From Candidatus Saccharimonadota bacterium (GTDB lineage Bacteria > Patescibacteriota > Saccharimonadia > QS-5-54-17): 7,018 nt of DNA. The stretch is from NCBI GenBank assembly GCA_007131065.1, contig SLRF01000060.1, positions 1 through 7,018 on the forward strand, read 5' to 3'. The number at the start of each line of letters is the position of its first letter. Positions within the stretch are counted from its first letter, which is position 1. This document shows positions 1 through 5,035 of the stretch, in pieces. The translations under genes and the position numbers were made by a program. Below the pieces are notes generated by a model, which saw nothing but the letters and a program-made list of their open reading frames with translations, searched no databases and was not told the origin of the DNA.

Positions 1-121
1 GTACTGTGGCACCCACTAGAAGGACGCCAAAGCGCAATCTAGTGCCTACATATATATACCCCGATCCCGGAATAAAGAGATTTAAGAGGGCGGCAAGTAG
101 TGGGGATTTTTTCTTCTGCAT
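1..121 (-). CDS. Small membrane protein with PGxGYxYxG motif, TM2-like (partial, runs off left edge)
   Basis: On the minus strand an ATG at 121-119 opens a frame that stays open to the window edge, giving 40 residues. It begins MQKKKSPLLAALLNLF and continues IPGSGYIYVGTRLRFGVLLVG. The lysine-rich start, followed by a hydrophobic helix, the PGxGYxYxG turn and a second hydrophobic stretch, is the pattern of small TM2-like integral membrane proteins found in many bacteria; their function is unknown. The only other ATG nearby upstream, at 129-127, is out of frame. A TAGAAT hexamer at 133-128 stands 6 nt before the start, so the mRNA may be leaderless, although GAGGG also lies close to the ATG. 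The gene starts 34 bp after the stop of the DUF2207 gene on the same strand, so it could be co-transcribed with it. The C-terminus is outside the window. I am confident it is a real gene and less sure of the family. Confidence 0.72.
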   Translation of the reverse strand, partial: MQKKKSPLLAALLNLFIPGSGYIYVGTRLRFGVLLVGATV

Positions 122-127
122 GCCCTC

Positions 128-133
128 ATTCTA
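128..133 (-). promoter_or_regulatory. Candidate -10 element of the small membrane protein gene
   Basis: TAGAAT (5 of 6 to TATAAT) reads on the minus strand and ends 6 nt before the ATG at 121. No convincing -35 box is visible 16-19 nt upstream. The spacing would place transcription start at or next to the start codon. Confidence 0.3.
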
Positions 134-155
134 GCAGAGACTCGGTATATGGCAC

Positions 156-1871
156 CTAGAAGCTTCCACCTCCGCCGCCGCCGGCTCCACCTCCAACTCC
201 TCCGCCGCCGGAAAATCCGCCTCCGCCAGAATAAGAGCTTTTAGCGAATGAGTTTAATCCACCCGATAGTCCGCTTATGAATGCGGCATTCGCAACTACA
301 GCCCCGCTACCGCCGGCAACCCATGATTGAGGTGGTAGAGTCATGGATTCGAATTGCTTAGCCCATTTATCCTCTACACCGAGTGCTATAGCGTATGGCA
401 GGAACTTACTGAATTCCTCCGGGGTTCGCTCCGGCGCTTCATGAAAGTCCATTCTTTCCGCTTCCGTCATAATTAAGAATTCCTTGGATCCTTCTATATG
501 TGCCCAGCCGGTATAACCTTTACGTGTCTTGCGCGACGCAAGAGTGAACACACCCCTCCATGAAGCGTACCCGACTACCACTAGCGCCACTGCTATTAAG
601 AGAAACGGGTTTATAAAATATATGACAGTCATGACTATAGACATCCATGTTGCATTCTTGAAATTTTTCACCCACTTAGGTGGCTTTTCGTAATATCCCT
701 GCTCTACTAATCTATCTTTAATATCTTCGTGCATTTCTTTGAGAGCTTTCTGCATCTCAGTTTTATCTACATCCTCTAGGTCTACTGGCGAACCCTTATA
801 GAATAAGGCATTGAGCAACTCTCTTTCATAATCACGCAATTCATCATCGCTTCCTGGATTACGCCTATGGAAAGTGTACTTTTGTTTGGTTCGGAAAAAT
901 ACCTTTTTCTCGCCGTACTCTATAGTGATGTACCCTCTTGATGCTAGATCTATCAGTGTGGCGCTAAACTCCACTTCATTAGTTGTGTTGTTGTTAAGTA
1001 AACCAACATCGCCTGGAGACATGCCTTCTGGCGGCTCGTAACGAGTAATCACTAACTGTCGCCTTTTACGTATGCGATAGCGAATATGCGCCCAGGCGAT
1101 GCCGGACAACGAACCTACCAGTGTCGTTAGCGCAAGTAGCCCGATAAGTGCCTCCAGCCACGGGAACGGCTCCTCTTGTCTGTCCATATAGTTAGTGAAC
1201 GATCCGGAGGTAAATTCCACATACAGAGTAACCCCCTCGCCAGATGAAAGATTGGACGCTTGCACTAATCCGCCTAATCCACCCTCTTCTTGGATAACTT
1301 CGCAACTCTGCTCTCTGCTACCGCTAGCCCCCGCGAAACAATCTATACTCAACGGCTCAGACGGCAACTGAAAGCTCCCCAGGAATTCACCTACCGGTAC
1401 ATCCCAGACATCACCGAGTATGTCTAGTTGTAAAATATCACTACCTTCGTATCTATAGACTGAAGGCACCAACGAGTAGCCCACCTGGAATATCTCCACC
1501 CCTCTCGATACCGGAGCACTATCCACATCACCTATTATTATTCTCGTATACCCATCTCTATCTTCTACACTAAATTTACTCTCCTGATAATCACGGTACA
1601 CACTCTCTAGATTAAGCTCGGTCTCATAAAACGACCTGCTCTCATCCTCCAGCCAGTATTTAGTCGGTATATCGCGAAACACGCCCCGCCGTTCGTTGCC
1701 TGAGAAGTCATAGTAAATAGTTTCCCGTATATCAACGCTTCCCTCAGCTGACACTTCAAGCGATACGACAAATCTCTGGATAGATTCTTGCGCATCCGCA
1801 TTTACTCCATACGGGGACAATGCAAATACAATTATGGCTATAAGACTAAGTTTGTTTAATACAGATTTCAT
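156..1871 (-). CDS. DUF2207 family membrane protein with glycine-rich tail
   Basis: This 571-aa protein has the layout of DUF2207 predicted membrane proteins. A signal peptide or N-terminal anchor spans residues 1-26 (KLSLIAIIVFALSPYGVNADA). An extracytoplasmic beta-rich domain covers about 30-225 and contains ETIYYDFSGNERRGVFRDIP. A transmembrane helix lies at about 238-262, followed by basic residues. A cytoplasmic part contains YEPPEGMSPGDVG (278-290) and the LIDLASRGYITIEYG motif (306-320). One or two further membrane segments lie at about 408-438, then LPYAIALGVEDKWAKQF (491-507), and a tail of almost only Gly and Ser (549-571). Length and motif order fit a complete family member. The function is unknown; envelope localisation is inferred. 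The ATG at 1871 is the first codon before a good signal sequence. There is no Shine-Dalgarno, but CATAAT lies 9 nt upstream. The stop is TAG, 34 bp before the small membrane protein gene on the same strand. Confidence 0.93.
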   Translation of the reverse strand: MKSVLNKLSLIAIIVFALSPYGVNADAQESIQRFVVSLEVSAEGSVDIRETIYYDFSGNERRGVFRDIPTKYWLEDESRSFYETELNLESVYRDYQESKFSVEDRDGYTRIIIGDVDSAPVSRGVEIFQVGYSLVPSVYRYEGSDILQLDILGDVWDVPVGEFLGSFQLPSEPLSIDCFAGASGSREQSCEVIQEEGGLGGLVQASNLSSGEGVTLYVEFTSGSFTNYMDRQEEPFPWLEALIGLLALTTLVGSLSGIAWAHIRYRIRKRRQLVITRYEPPEGMSPGDVGLLNNNTTNEVEFSATLIDLASRGYITIEYGEKKVFFRTKQKYTFHRRNPGSDDELRDYERELLNALFYKGSPVDLEDVDKTEMQKALKEMHEDIKDRLVEQGYYEKPPKWVKNFKNATWMSIVMTVIYFINPFLLIAVALVVVGYASWRGVFTLASRKTRKGYTGWAHIEGSKEFLIMTEAERMDFHEAPERTPEEFSKFLPYAIALGVEDKWAKQFESMTLPPQSWVAGGSGAVVANAAFISGLSGGLNSFAKSSYSGGGGFSGGGGVGGGAGGGGGGSF

Positions 1872-1880
1872 TCAGGAATG

Positions 1881-1886
1881 ATTATG
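1881..1886 (-). promoter_or_regulatory. Candidate -10 element of the DUF2207 gene
   Basis: CATAAT (5 of 6 to TATAAT), preceded by TGG in extended -10 fashion, reads on the minus strand and ends 9 nt before the ATG at 1871. No clear -35 box is seen. A start about 7 nt downstream leaves almost no 5' leader. Confidence 0.38.
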
Positions 1887-1920
1887 CCATTTTTTACCCA
1901 CAAAAACGAGCGCTTCAATC

Positions 1921-1949
1921 TTGACTATCTGTGGAAAAAGTAGTAGTTT
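1921..1949 (+). promoter_or_regulatory. Candidate promoter of the initiator tRNA gene
   Basis: TTGACT at 1921-1926 is 5 of 6 to the -35 consensus. It is followed after 17 nt by TAGTTT at 1944-1949, a weak -10 with 3 of 6 matches. Transcription would begin near 1956, about 29 nt before the mature tRNA 5' end, leaving a short leader for RNase P to remove. Confidence 0.35.
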
Positions 1950-1961
1950 AAGCACTGTCCC

Positions 1962-1980
1962 ATCATGCGTAAAACATGAT
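1962..1980 (+). other. Inverted repeat just upstream of the tRNA 5' end
   Basis: ATCATG (1962-1967) and CATGAT (1975-1980) form a 6-bp stem with a 7-nt loop, 4 nt before the mature tRNA. In the precursor this would be a small leader hairpin beside the RNase P cleavage site. The stem is short and could be chance. Confidence 0.35.
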
Positions 1981-1984
1981 ATAT

Positions 1985-2059
1985 CGCGGGGTAGAGCAGT
2001 GGCAGCTCGTCGGGCTCATAACCCGGAGGTCGCAGGTTCGAATCCTGCCCCCGCTACCA
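1985..2059 (+). tRNA. Initiator tRNA-fMet (anticodon CAT), CCA encoded
   Basis: A full 75-nt cloverleaf can be folded. The acceptor is CGCGGGG / CCCCGCT, the D-stem GAGC / GCTC with a short 7-nt loop AGTGGCA. The anticodon stem is TCGGG / CCCGG with loop CTCATAA, the variable loop has 5 nt, and the T-stem is GCAGG / CCTGC with loop TTCGAAT. Discriminator A and CCA complete it. Three features mark it as the initiator rather than elongator Met or Ile2. The first acceptor position is unpaired (C1 against U72; E. coli has C1-A72). Three consecutive G-C pairs close the anticodon stem. Positions 11-24 are A-U, purine-pyrimidine. It supplies formyl-methionyl tRNA for translation initiation. Its final 18 nt recur downstream, and the CCA tail is part of a long hairpin with the trailer. 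Identification is firm. Confidence 0.97.
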
Positions 2060-2098
2060 AGTAAACACCTCAGCGCAAGCTGGGGTTTTTACTTGGTA
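2055..2098 (+). terminator. Long two-part hairpin that includes the tRNA CCA end (H1 of repeat unit 1)
   Basis: An 11-bp outer stem pairs TACCAAGTAAA (2055-2065) with TTTACTTGGTA (2088-2098). Above it, CCTCAGC (2068-2074) pairs with GCTGGGG (2079-2085) around a GCAA tetraloop, followed by TTTTT. The inner GC stem plus T run looks like an intrinsic terminator for the tRNA. The outer stem takes in the tRNA's own UACCA, so in a longer transcript the CCA tail would be paired until processed. Confidence 0.7.
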
Positions 2099-2100
2099 TT

Positions 2101-2147
2101 AGCGCGAGAGCGCTGGGATTCGAACCGTAGCACGTAGTGCAGGTTCG
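2101..2147 (+). repeat. Unit 1 distal hairpins and antisense T-arm
   Basis: AGCGC (2101-2105) pairs with GCGCT (2110-2114) around a GAGA tetraloop. GGATTCGAACC (2116-2126) is the exact reverse complement of tRNA bases 2035-2045. CGAACC (2121-2126) pairs with GGTTCG (2142-2147), enclosing a GCAC/GTGC hairpin. RNA from here could pair either with its own GGTTCG or with the T-arm of the upstream tRNA precursor. Confidence 0.75.
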
Positions 2148-2219
2148 TTAATCAAGAGCTCTCACAGAAGCTTGCTTCGAGAAAGCTTGCAGATTAGCCA
2201 TATCCTGCCCCCGCTACCA
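2139..2219 (+). repeat. Second copy of the tRNA 3' half, T-loop split by a 54-nt insert
   Basis: GCAGGTTCG (2139-2147) and ATCCTGCCCCCGCTACCA (2202-2219) together reproduce the tRNA from the T-stem to the CCA, with one A missing. They are separated by bases 2148-2201. The insert has TAATC (2149-2153) pairing with GATTA (2192-2196), a GAGCTC palindrome, and a repeated AAGCTTGC. The acceptor and D-arm 5' parts of the tRNA are absent, so this is not a second tRNA gene. Confidence 0.8.
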
Positions 2220-2264
2220 GGAGAAATATAAGCACCCCGCAAGGGGTGTTTTTGTTTCTCCTGG
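2217..2264 (+). terminator. Two-part hairpin starting at the CCA of the second copy (H1 of unit 2)
   Basis: CCAGGAGAAA (2217-2226) pairs with TTTCTCCTGG (2255-2264) over 10 bp. Inside it CACCCC (2233-2238) pairs with GGGGTG (2243-2248) around a GCAA tetraloop, followed by five T. This matches the first trailer hairpin in architecture and loop but differs in nearly all stem bases. It can act as a second intrinsic terminator. Confidence 0.65.
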
Positions 2265-2265
2265 C

Positions 2266-2317
2266 TTGCACGGAGTGCAAAATTCGAACCTGATTGGTCG
2301 CGAAGCGACCAGGTTCG
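2266..2317 (+). repeat. Unit 2 distal hairpins and antisense T-arm
   Basis: TTGCAC (2266-2271) pairs with GTGCAA (2275-2280). ATTCGAACCTG (2282-2292) is the reverse complement of tRNA bases 2033-2043. CGAACCT (2285-2291) pairs with AGGTTCG (2311-2317), enclosing GGTCGC-gaa-GCGACC (2296-2310). The order matches unit 1, element for element. Confidence 0.72.
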
Positions 2318-2470
2318 CAAGCAAGCTCAACGCGCATGCACCGAAGGTGTAGAGCATTGAGCGCAGCGGAATAGAGAGCGAAAGCGAACGTCATCCTGCC
2401 CTGCCCTAAACCGGAGCGTGCGACTGGTTTAGTGGCCCCGCCCGCCCTGAGCGCAGTCGAAGGGCTACCA
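2318..2470 (+). repeat. Third, fragmented tRNA 3'-end copy with hairpin inserts
   Basis: After AGGTTCG (2311-2317), an insert at 2318-2392 folds by GCTCAA (2325-2330) with TTGAGC (2357-2362) and CACC-gaa-GGTG (2339-2349). ATCCTGCCC follows. Then comes a CTAAACC/GGTTTAG hairpin (2406-2432), then CCCCGC, then a REP-like palindrome in which GCCCT (2444-2448) pairs with AGGGC (2461-2465), then CTACCA (2465-2470). Joining the tRNA-like pieces restores the tRNA 3' end almost exactly, so palindromes appear to have been inserted into a once intact copy. Confidence 0.62.
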
Positions 2471-2494
2471 ATAATCTATATTTATTACACGGTA

Positions 2495-2523
2495 TTGACA
2501 TTACGAAGCTTCTATTGTTAAAT
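2495..2523 (+). promoter_or_regulatory. Promoter of the HEAT-like gene
   Basis: A perfect -35 TTGACA (2495-2500) is followed, after 17 nt, by TTAAAT (2518-2523; 4 of 6). A start near 2530 falls 3 nt before the ATG at 2533. This supports that ATG over the upstream TTG at 2515, which would lie upstream of the transcription start. Confidence 0.5.
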
Positions 2524-2532
2524 GTTCTTATT

Positions 2533-2994
2533 ATGACATTCGAAGTTCAAGGAGTTGATATATCACAACCCGAAGGCCGGGACTCATATCTTGAAGTATA
2601 TTCATGCCTTCGAGAAGAAGGAGCTATTCCTGATTTTGACGGCCATGAATTGGATATGGCGGGCGACGACATGCTCAGACCCTGGGTGGAAAGCGATCCC
2701 GATGAAGCAAAGGAGTTTGTGGCCTATTGTGCTGGACATGCCGACCCTAACGTACGATGGGCAGCAGCACATGCATGCGAACTTTTTCTTAACATAGATC
2801 CAGATTTCACAATCGATACTATTGAGAAGTTACTGTCGGATGACGACCCTTATGTTCGCTCGGCCGCTGATTATTATCATGATGTGCTCCAAGGGGAAGA
2901 AATACTTGATGAATATATAAAGAGAATAGGTGTGCCAGGTATAAAACGGTTAATACAGGCAGTTGATACAGTTAAAAATGAGATTCGAATCTAG
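2533..2994 (+). CDS. Small HEAT-repeat-like protein
   Basis: The 153-aa acidic protein starts MTFEVQGVDIS. Its middle and C-terminal part shows two helical-repeat-like motifs, ADPNVRWAAAHACELF and DDDPYVRSAADYYHDVL. The DPxVRxxAA pattern is typical of HEAT/PBS-lyase-type repeats, which usually act as protein-protein interaction scaffolds. No catalytic motif, signal peptide or membrane segment is visible, so it is probably cytoplasmic. An in-frame TTG at 2515 would add six residues, but it lies upstream of the likely transcription start, so I use the ATG at 2533. There is no Shine-Dalgarno. The last codons (E-I-R-I, then tandem TAG stops) lie within one copy of a tRNA-end-like direct repeat. 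The gene converges on the serine hydrolase gene 26 bp away. A 27-codon relic at 4104 has a similar N-terminus. The partner is unknown. Confidence 0.82.
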   Translation: MTFEVQGVDISQPEGRDSYLEVYSCLREEGAIPDFDGHELDMAGDDMLRPWVESDPDEAKEFVAYCAGHADPNVRWAAAHACELFLNIDPDFTIDTIEKLLSDDDPYVRSAADYYHDVLQGEEILDEYIKRIGVPGIKRLIQAVDTVKNEIRI

Positions 2995-3014
2995 TAGCGT
3001 CTATCGAGCTGGAA
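2980..3014 (+). repeat. tRNA-3'-end-like direct repeat, copy A
   Basis: This 35-bp segment matches 6502-6536 at about 26 of 35 positions, with most differences transitions. It reads like a tRNA 3' end with exact spacing: TTCGAAT (T-loop), five bases CTAGT, seven bases AGCGTCT, A, then TCG where CCA would stand. The 5' T-stem strand does not pair, so no complete tRNA is present. It overlaps the last codons of the HEAT-like gene. Confidence 0.6.
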
Positions 3015-3022
3015 CGAAGCTC
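3006..3022. terminator. Weak hairpin between convergent genes
   Basis: GAGCT (3006-3010) pairs with AGCTC (3018-3022) around 7 nt, in the 26-bp gap between two converging genes and overlapping one stop codon. It could serve both strands, but the stem is only 5 bp and no T run follows. Confidence 0.25.
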
Positions 3023-3983
3023 AAAGACCGAAATACTCTATACCTAATTTGTCAAGATCCAGCTTGTAATTAGCCATTGCGACGAATCCTCGATTTTCTT
3101 CCGGAGAGAAGCCCATAAATGATTGGTACCCCCCGGTTTGTCCATTATGCCAATACACCGTGCTACCAGCTTTTGACCGACAGCTCACCCAACCAAAGCA
3201 ATGCTGTAGCTTACCGTTCTTGCTTTCGGCTAGTACTTCGCGGGACCTCTTCAGCGCAGAACCCAGTAGATCGTCAGAAGGATATAACTGTGCTTGCAGA
3301 AAAGAGGACATGTCTGCAGCATTTGACACTATGCCGCCTGCTCCAGCAAATACACCAAGATGCCAGTTAGAGACTGGTTTGCCATTATTGGTATGTCCAG
3401 GCATAAGCTTTCCTGGCTTATCACTAGGCGTGAGTATATACGAGGATTTCATACCTAAAGGCGCAAGAATTCTCTCCTCTAGTAGCTCGCCTAAGGTGCC
3501 TCCATCAGCACGCGCTAGAATATGACCGAGCAACCCGTATCCGAGATTGGAATAAGACACAGTAGTCTTATCGGCATTCTCAAGCTCATACCTACTTAAA
3601 AACTGGTACAAATCATCTTCCGTGTAATCAGCATAGGGATCATCGCTGTTCTCTGGGTTCATATTGTCTGGCAACTTGGGTAACCCGGACGTATGAGATG
3701 TGAGCTGTACAAGGGTGACTCCAGCAACTCTGGAGTCAGAAAAGTTCACCTCTGGCAGACATACTTCAAGTGTGTCATGCCGCCTTATCTTTTCTTCGTG
3801 CTCCAGTATTAGCAATGCAATAGCTGTAAAAACTTTCGTTATCGATCCAATCTCATATAGGCTATGTTTCCCCGTAATCGATTTCGGGTGATTGATAAAG
3901 TTATCTTCCCCGCTTTCATGAAGCACCACCGATAAGGTGCCGTCCTGTGGCGCATGCGTTGATATACGGCTTAGGGGTTCCAT
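3021..3983 (-). CDS. Serine hydrolase of the beta-lactamase (class C) / penicillin-binding family
   Basis: The 320-aa protein has all three motifs of the PF00144 serine beta-lactamase fold. These are S-I-T-K (Ser47 nucleophile and Lys50, in EIGSITKVFTA), Y-S-N (Tyr144-Asn146, in VSYSNLGYGLLG) and H-N-G (His279-Gly281, in YWHNGQTGGYQSF). LTSHTSGLP between them is also typical. Members act as D-Ala-D-Ala carboxypeptidases, esterases, D-aminopeptidases or class C beta-lactamases; the sequence alone does not decide. No signal peptide is seen, which is unusual for a cell-wall enzyme, so a cytoplasmic esterase or peptidase is possible. A TTG at 4031 would add 16 residues, but they resemble no secretion signal. 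TACCAT 7 nt before the ATG at 3983 favours the shorter form. The gene ends in TGA, convergent with the HEAT-like gene. Confidence 0.9.
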   Translation of the reverse strand: MEPLSRISTHAPQDGTLSVVLHESGEDNFINHPKSITGKHSLYEIGSITKVFTAIALLILEHEEKIRRHDTLEVCLPEVNFSDSRVAGVTLVQLTSHTSGLPKLPDNMNPENSDDPYADYTEDDLYQFLSRYELENADKTTVSYSNLGYGLLGHILARADGGTLGELLEERILAPLGMKSSYILTPSDKPGKLMPGHTNNGKPVSNWHLGVFAGAGGIVSNAADMSSFLQAQLYPSDDLLGSALKRSREVLAESKNGKLQHCFGWVSCRSKAGSTVYWHNGQTGGYQSFMGFSPEENRGFVAMANYKLDLDKLGIEYFGL

Positions 3984-3990
3984 AAAATTA

Positions 3991-3996
3991 ATGGTA
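3991..3996 (-). promoter_or_regulatory. Candidate extended -10 of the serine hydrolase gene
   Basis: TGA-TACCAT on the minus strand (TGn plus 4 of 6) ends 7 nt before the ATG at 3983. No -35 is evident. The position would give a leaderless transcript. Confidence 0.28.
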
Positions 3997-4031
3997 TCAT
4001 GGCGCAAACCAGAGCCTCGCCACAAAGCCAA

Positions 4032-4270
4032 TTTGTACTAGACCCAGTGGATATCATCAAAAAAGTTAAGAAGCTCAATTACTAATAACGACAGAGCTTT
4101 ATAATGAGCTTAGAAGTAAAGGGTTCGAATGTGACGAACAGGTTTCCGGGTATTTCAACTGTTTATGAAAAATTTGTTAGCACTTAAGACCCCCAAAGAG
4201 CATGTGATTTTAATGTATAAGAAAGCATCCCAGTAGATAGCTTTTCACTCTGGGTGAAGAATTTAATATA
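4032..4270. other. Intergenic gap holding the relic and one weak hairpin
   Basis: Besides the short relic, this gap has a GAGCTT direct repeat flanking TATAAT near 4094-4111. It also has a weak stem of CCCAG (about 4230) and CTGGG (about 4250), 20 bp past the transglutaminase stop. The stem lacks a T run on the minus strand and is at best a poor terminator. I see no other gene. Confidence 0.35.
4104..4187 (+). pseudogene. 27-codon coding relic resembling the N-terminus of the HEAT-like protein
   Basis: An ATG at 4104 opens a short frame encoding MSLEVKGSNVTNRFPGIST..., ending at TAA (4185-4187). Its first 12 residues align without gaps to the HEAT-like protein (MTFEVQGVDISQ): M, E, V and G are identical and seven of the rest are conservative changes. 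The codons before and after the start are also alike (TATAATGAGCTTAGAAG against TATTATGACATTCGAAG). No HEAT-like sequence follows in any plus frame. It is most simply the 5' remnant of a paralogous gene. It may instead be an independent small gene or a chance match, since only 12 residues support it. A perfect TATAAT (4100-4105) overlaps the ATG. Confidence 0.4.
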
Positions 4271-5029
4271 TCAAACGCTAGAGGCCGGAGCAGCGTAAAA
4301 ACTCTCTATACTGTTTGTATATACCGCATTCATCTCAAACATCCCCTGAAACATTTTAGGTGGTACAACGCCTAGCGGTACCAGCATGGTTATCTCCTCT
4401 TTTTGCTGATCAATAGGATCGAATGTAAGTGTCGTCATAGTGTCGAAGAAGTAGAGATATTCCTCGACCCACTGAACATAAGCCTGTATATCGCCATGGA
4501 AGCGCGAACCCTCTACAGGTATATACTCTACTGGCAGATTCTGCTCGATCTTTTCTCCCAGCTCAAACGCAGATAGTAAAGTCTCCTCCGAAGTCGGAAT
4601 GACTCCGACCTGCACGTCACACATGATCCACTTGTGGTACTCGCGGCTCCAGTGCTCCACCACCACGTGCCCAGCTCCGTACTCACGAGTCTCTACATCG
4701 CGTGTCTTAAGGCCTAGCGTTCGAGCTGGTATACCATATGCCCAGAGCAGTGCCGCACCCAGTATACTGTACTCGACGCAACGAAACTGTCTGCCTGCCT
4801 GAGCTTCTAGAAGAATAGTCAACGGATCAGTTGCTGGCGGCTGATTATCCCCATTATGGGTAAAAAGGTTGTGTGCATAACCGAGAATGGTTCTTACTTT
4901 TTCCAACCCGCTTAGATTAGTATCTAGTTTTAATTCAGCTGTCTCCCTGAGCTTGGACAGGATGGGATTATTGGTGTCGGGATATCGGAAGTTCAGCTCG
5001 TCTTTACTTTCAGTATCGTATTGTGGCAT
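4271..5029 (-). CDS. Transglutaminase-like cysteine protease-fold protein
   Basis: The 252-aa protein carries a transglutaminase-like core at about residues 65-145. The catalytic triad can be assigned as Cys84 (in GRQFRCVEYSILGAAL), His121 (in GAGHVVVEHW) and Asp138 (in KWIMCDVQ). The stretch LLWAYGIPARTLGLKT between Cys and His is the usual helix and strand of the fold, in which GIPAR is very common. No signal peptide or membrane segment is visible, so it is probably cytoplasmic, either as an amidase or protease or as a crosslinking enzyme; the substrate is unknown. The C-terminal 100 residues, rich in aromatic residues (YLYFFDTM), match nothing I recognise. The ATG at 5029 has no Shine-Dalgarno, but TATTAT lies 6 nt before it. 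It is divergent from the methyltransferase gene with a 54-bp gap, and ends in TGA. Confidence 0.87.
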   Translation of the reverse strand: MPQYDTESKDELNFRYPDTNNPILSKLRETAELKLDTNLSGLEKVRTILGYAHNLFTHNGDNQPPATDPLTILLEAQAGRQFRCVEYSILGAALLWAYGIPARTLGLKTRDVETREYGAGHVVVEHWSREYHKWIMCDVQVGVIPTSEETLLSAFELGEKIEQNLPVEYIPVEGSRFHGDIQAYVQWVEEYLYFFDTMTTLTFDPIDQQKEEITMLVPLGVVPPKMFQGMFEMNAVYTNSIESFYAAPASSV

Positions 5030-5035
5030 GACTAA

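Larger units (their letters stand above)
2032..2470 (+). repeat. Tandem array of tRNA-fMet 3'-end repeats with conserved hairpin order (about 2.5-3 units)
   Basis: The tRNA 3' end starts a pattern that repeats twice more. The 18-nt string ATCCTGCCCCCGCTACCA at 2042-2059 recurs exactly at 2202-2219. A third copy is broken into ATCCTGCCC (2393-2401), CCCCGC (2436-2441) and CTACCA (2465-2470). The T-arm 5' part is GCAGGTTCG at 2032-2040 and 2139-2147, and AGGTTCG at 2311-2317. After each of the first two CTACCA ends comes the same order: a long hairpin beginning with the CCA, then a small hairpin, then an inverted copy of the T-arm (GGATTCGAACC at 2116-2126; ATTCGAACCTG at 2282-2292), then a small hairpin, then GGTTCG opening the next unit. 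Stem sequences differ between units while pairing is kept. In units 2 and 3 the T-loop is split by hairpin-forming inserts of 54 and 75 nt. The architecture recalls the tyrT/rtT repeats of E. coli. The function is unknown. Confidence 0.85.

Noticed and set aside
3..134. Open plus-strand frame entering from the left edge
   Set aside because: The minus-strand frame over the same bases gives a clear small membrane protein with a recognisable motif, so the plus frame is a shadow.
1929..1940. CTGTGGAAAAAG as a DnaA box
   Set aside because: It is an imperfect single match to the reverse of TTATCCACA, with no cluster, AT-rich unwinding region or dnaA/dnaN gene nearby.
2194..2394. Minus-strand 66-codon open frame inside the tRNA-repeat array
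   Set aside because: It lies wholly in hairpin repeats and has no promoter, ribosome site or protein-like pattern. In E. coli tyrT a small protein is encoded in the repeats, so I considered it, but nothing here supports expression.
2060..2470. CRISPR array
   Set aside because: Repeat spacing is irregular, the repeats derive from the adjacent tRNA, the segments between them are self-complementary rather than unique spacers, and no cas gene is present.
2980..3014. A complete tRNA gene at either direct repeat
   Set aside because: Only the T-loop to CCA spacing fits. The T-stem does not pair and no matching 5' acceptor, D-arm or anticodon arm lies upstream in 2980-3014 or 6502-6536.
3119..3525. 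Plus-strand frames opposite the serine hydrolase
   Set aside because: They overlap a gene with complete catalytic motifs and have no independent features.
4121..4148. GGGTTCGAAT near 4121 as another tRNA T-arm relic
   Set aside because: No CCA at the expected distance, no T-stem pairing, and the bases are explained by the coding relic.
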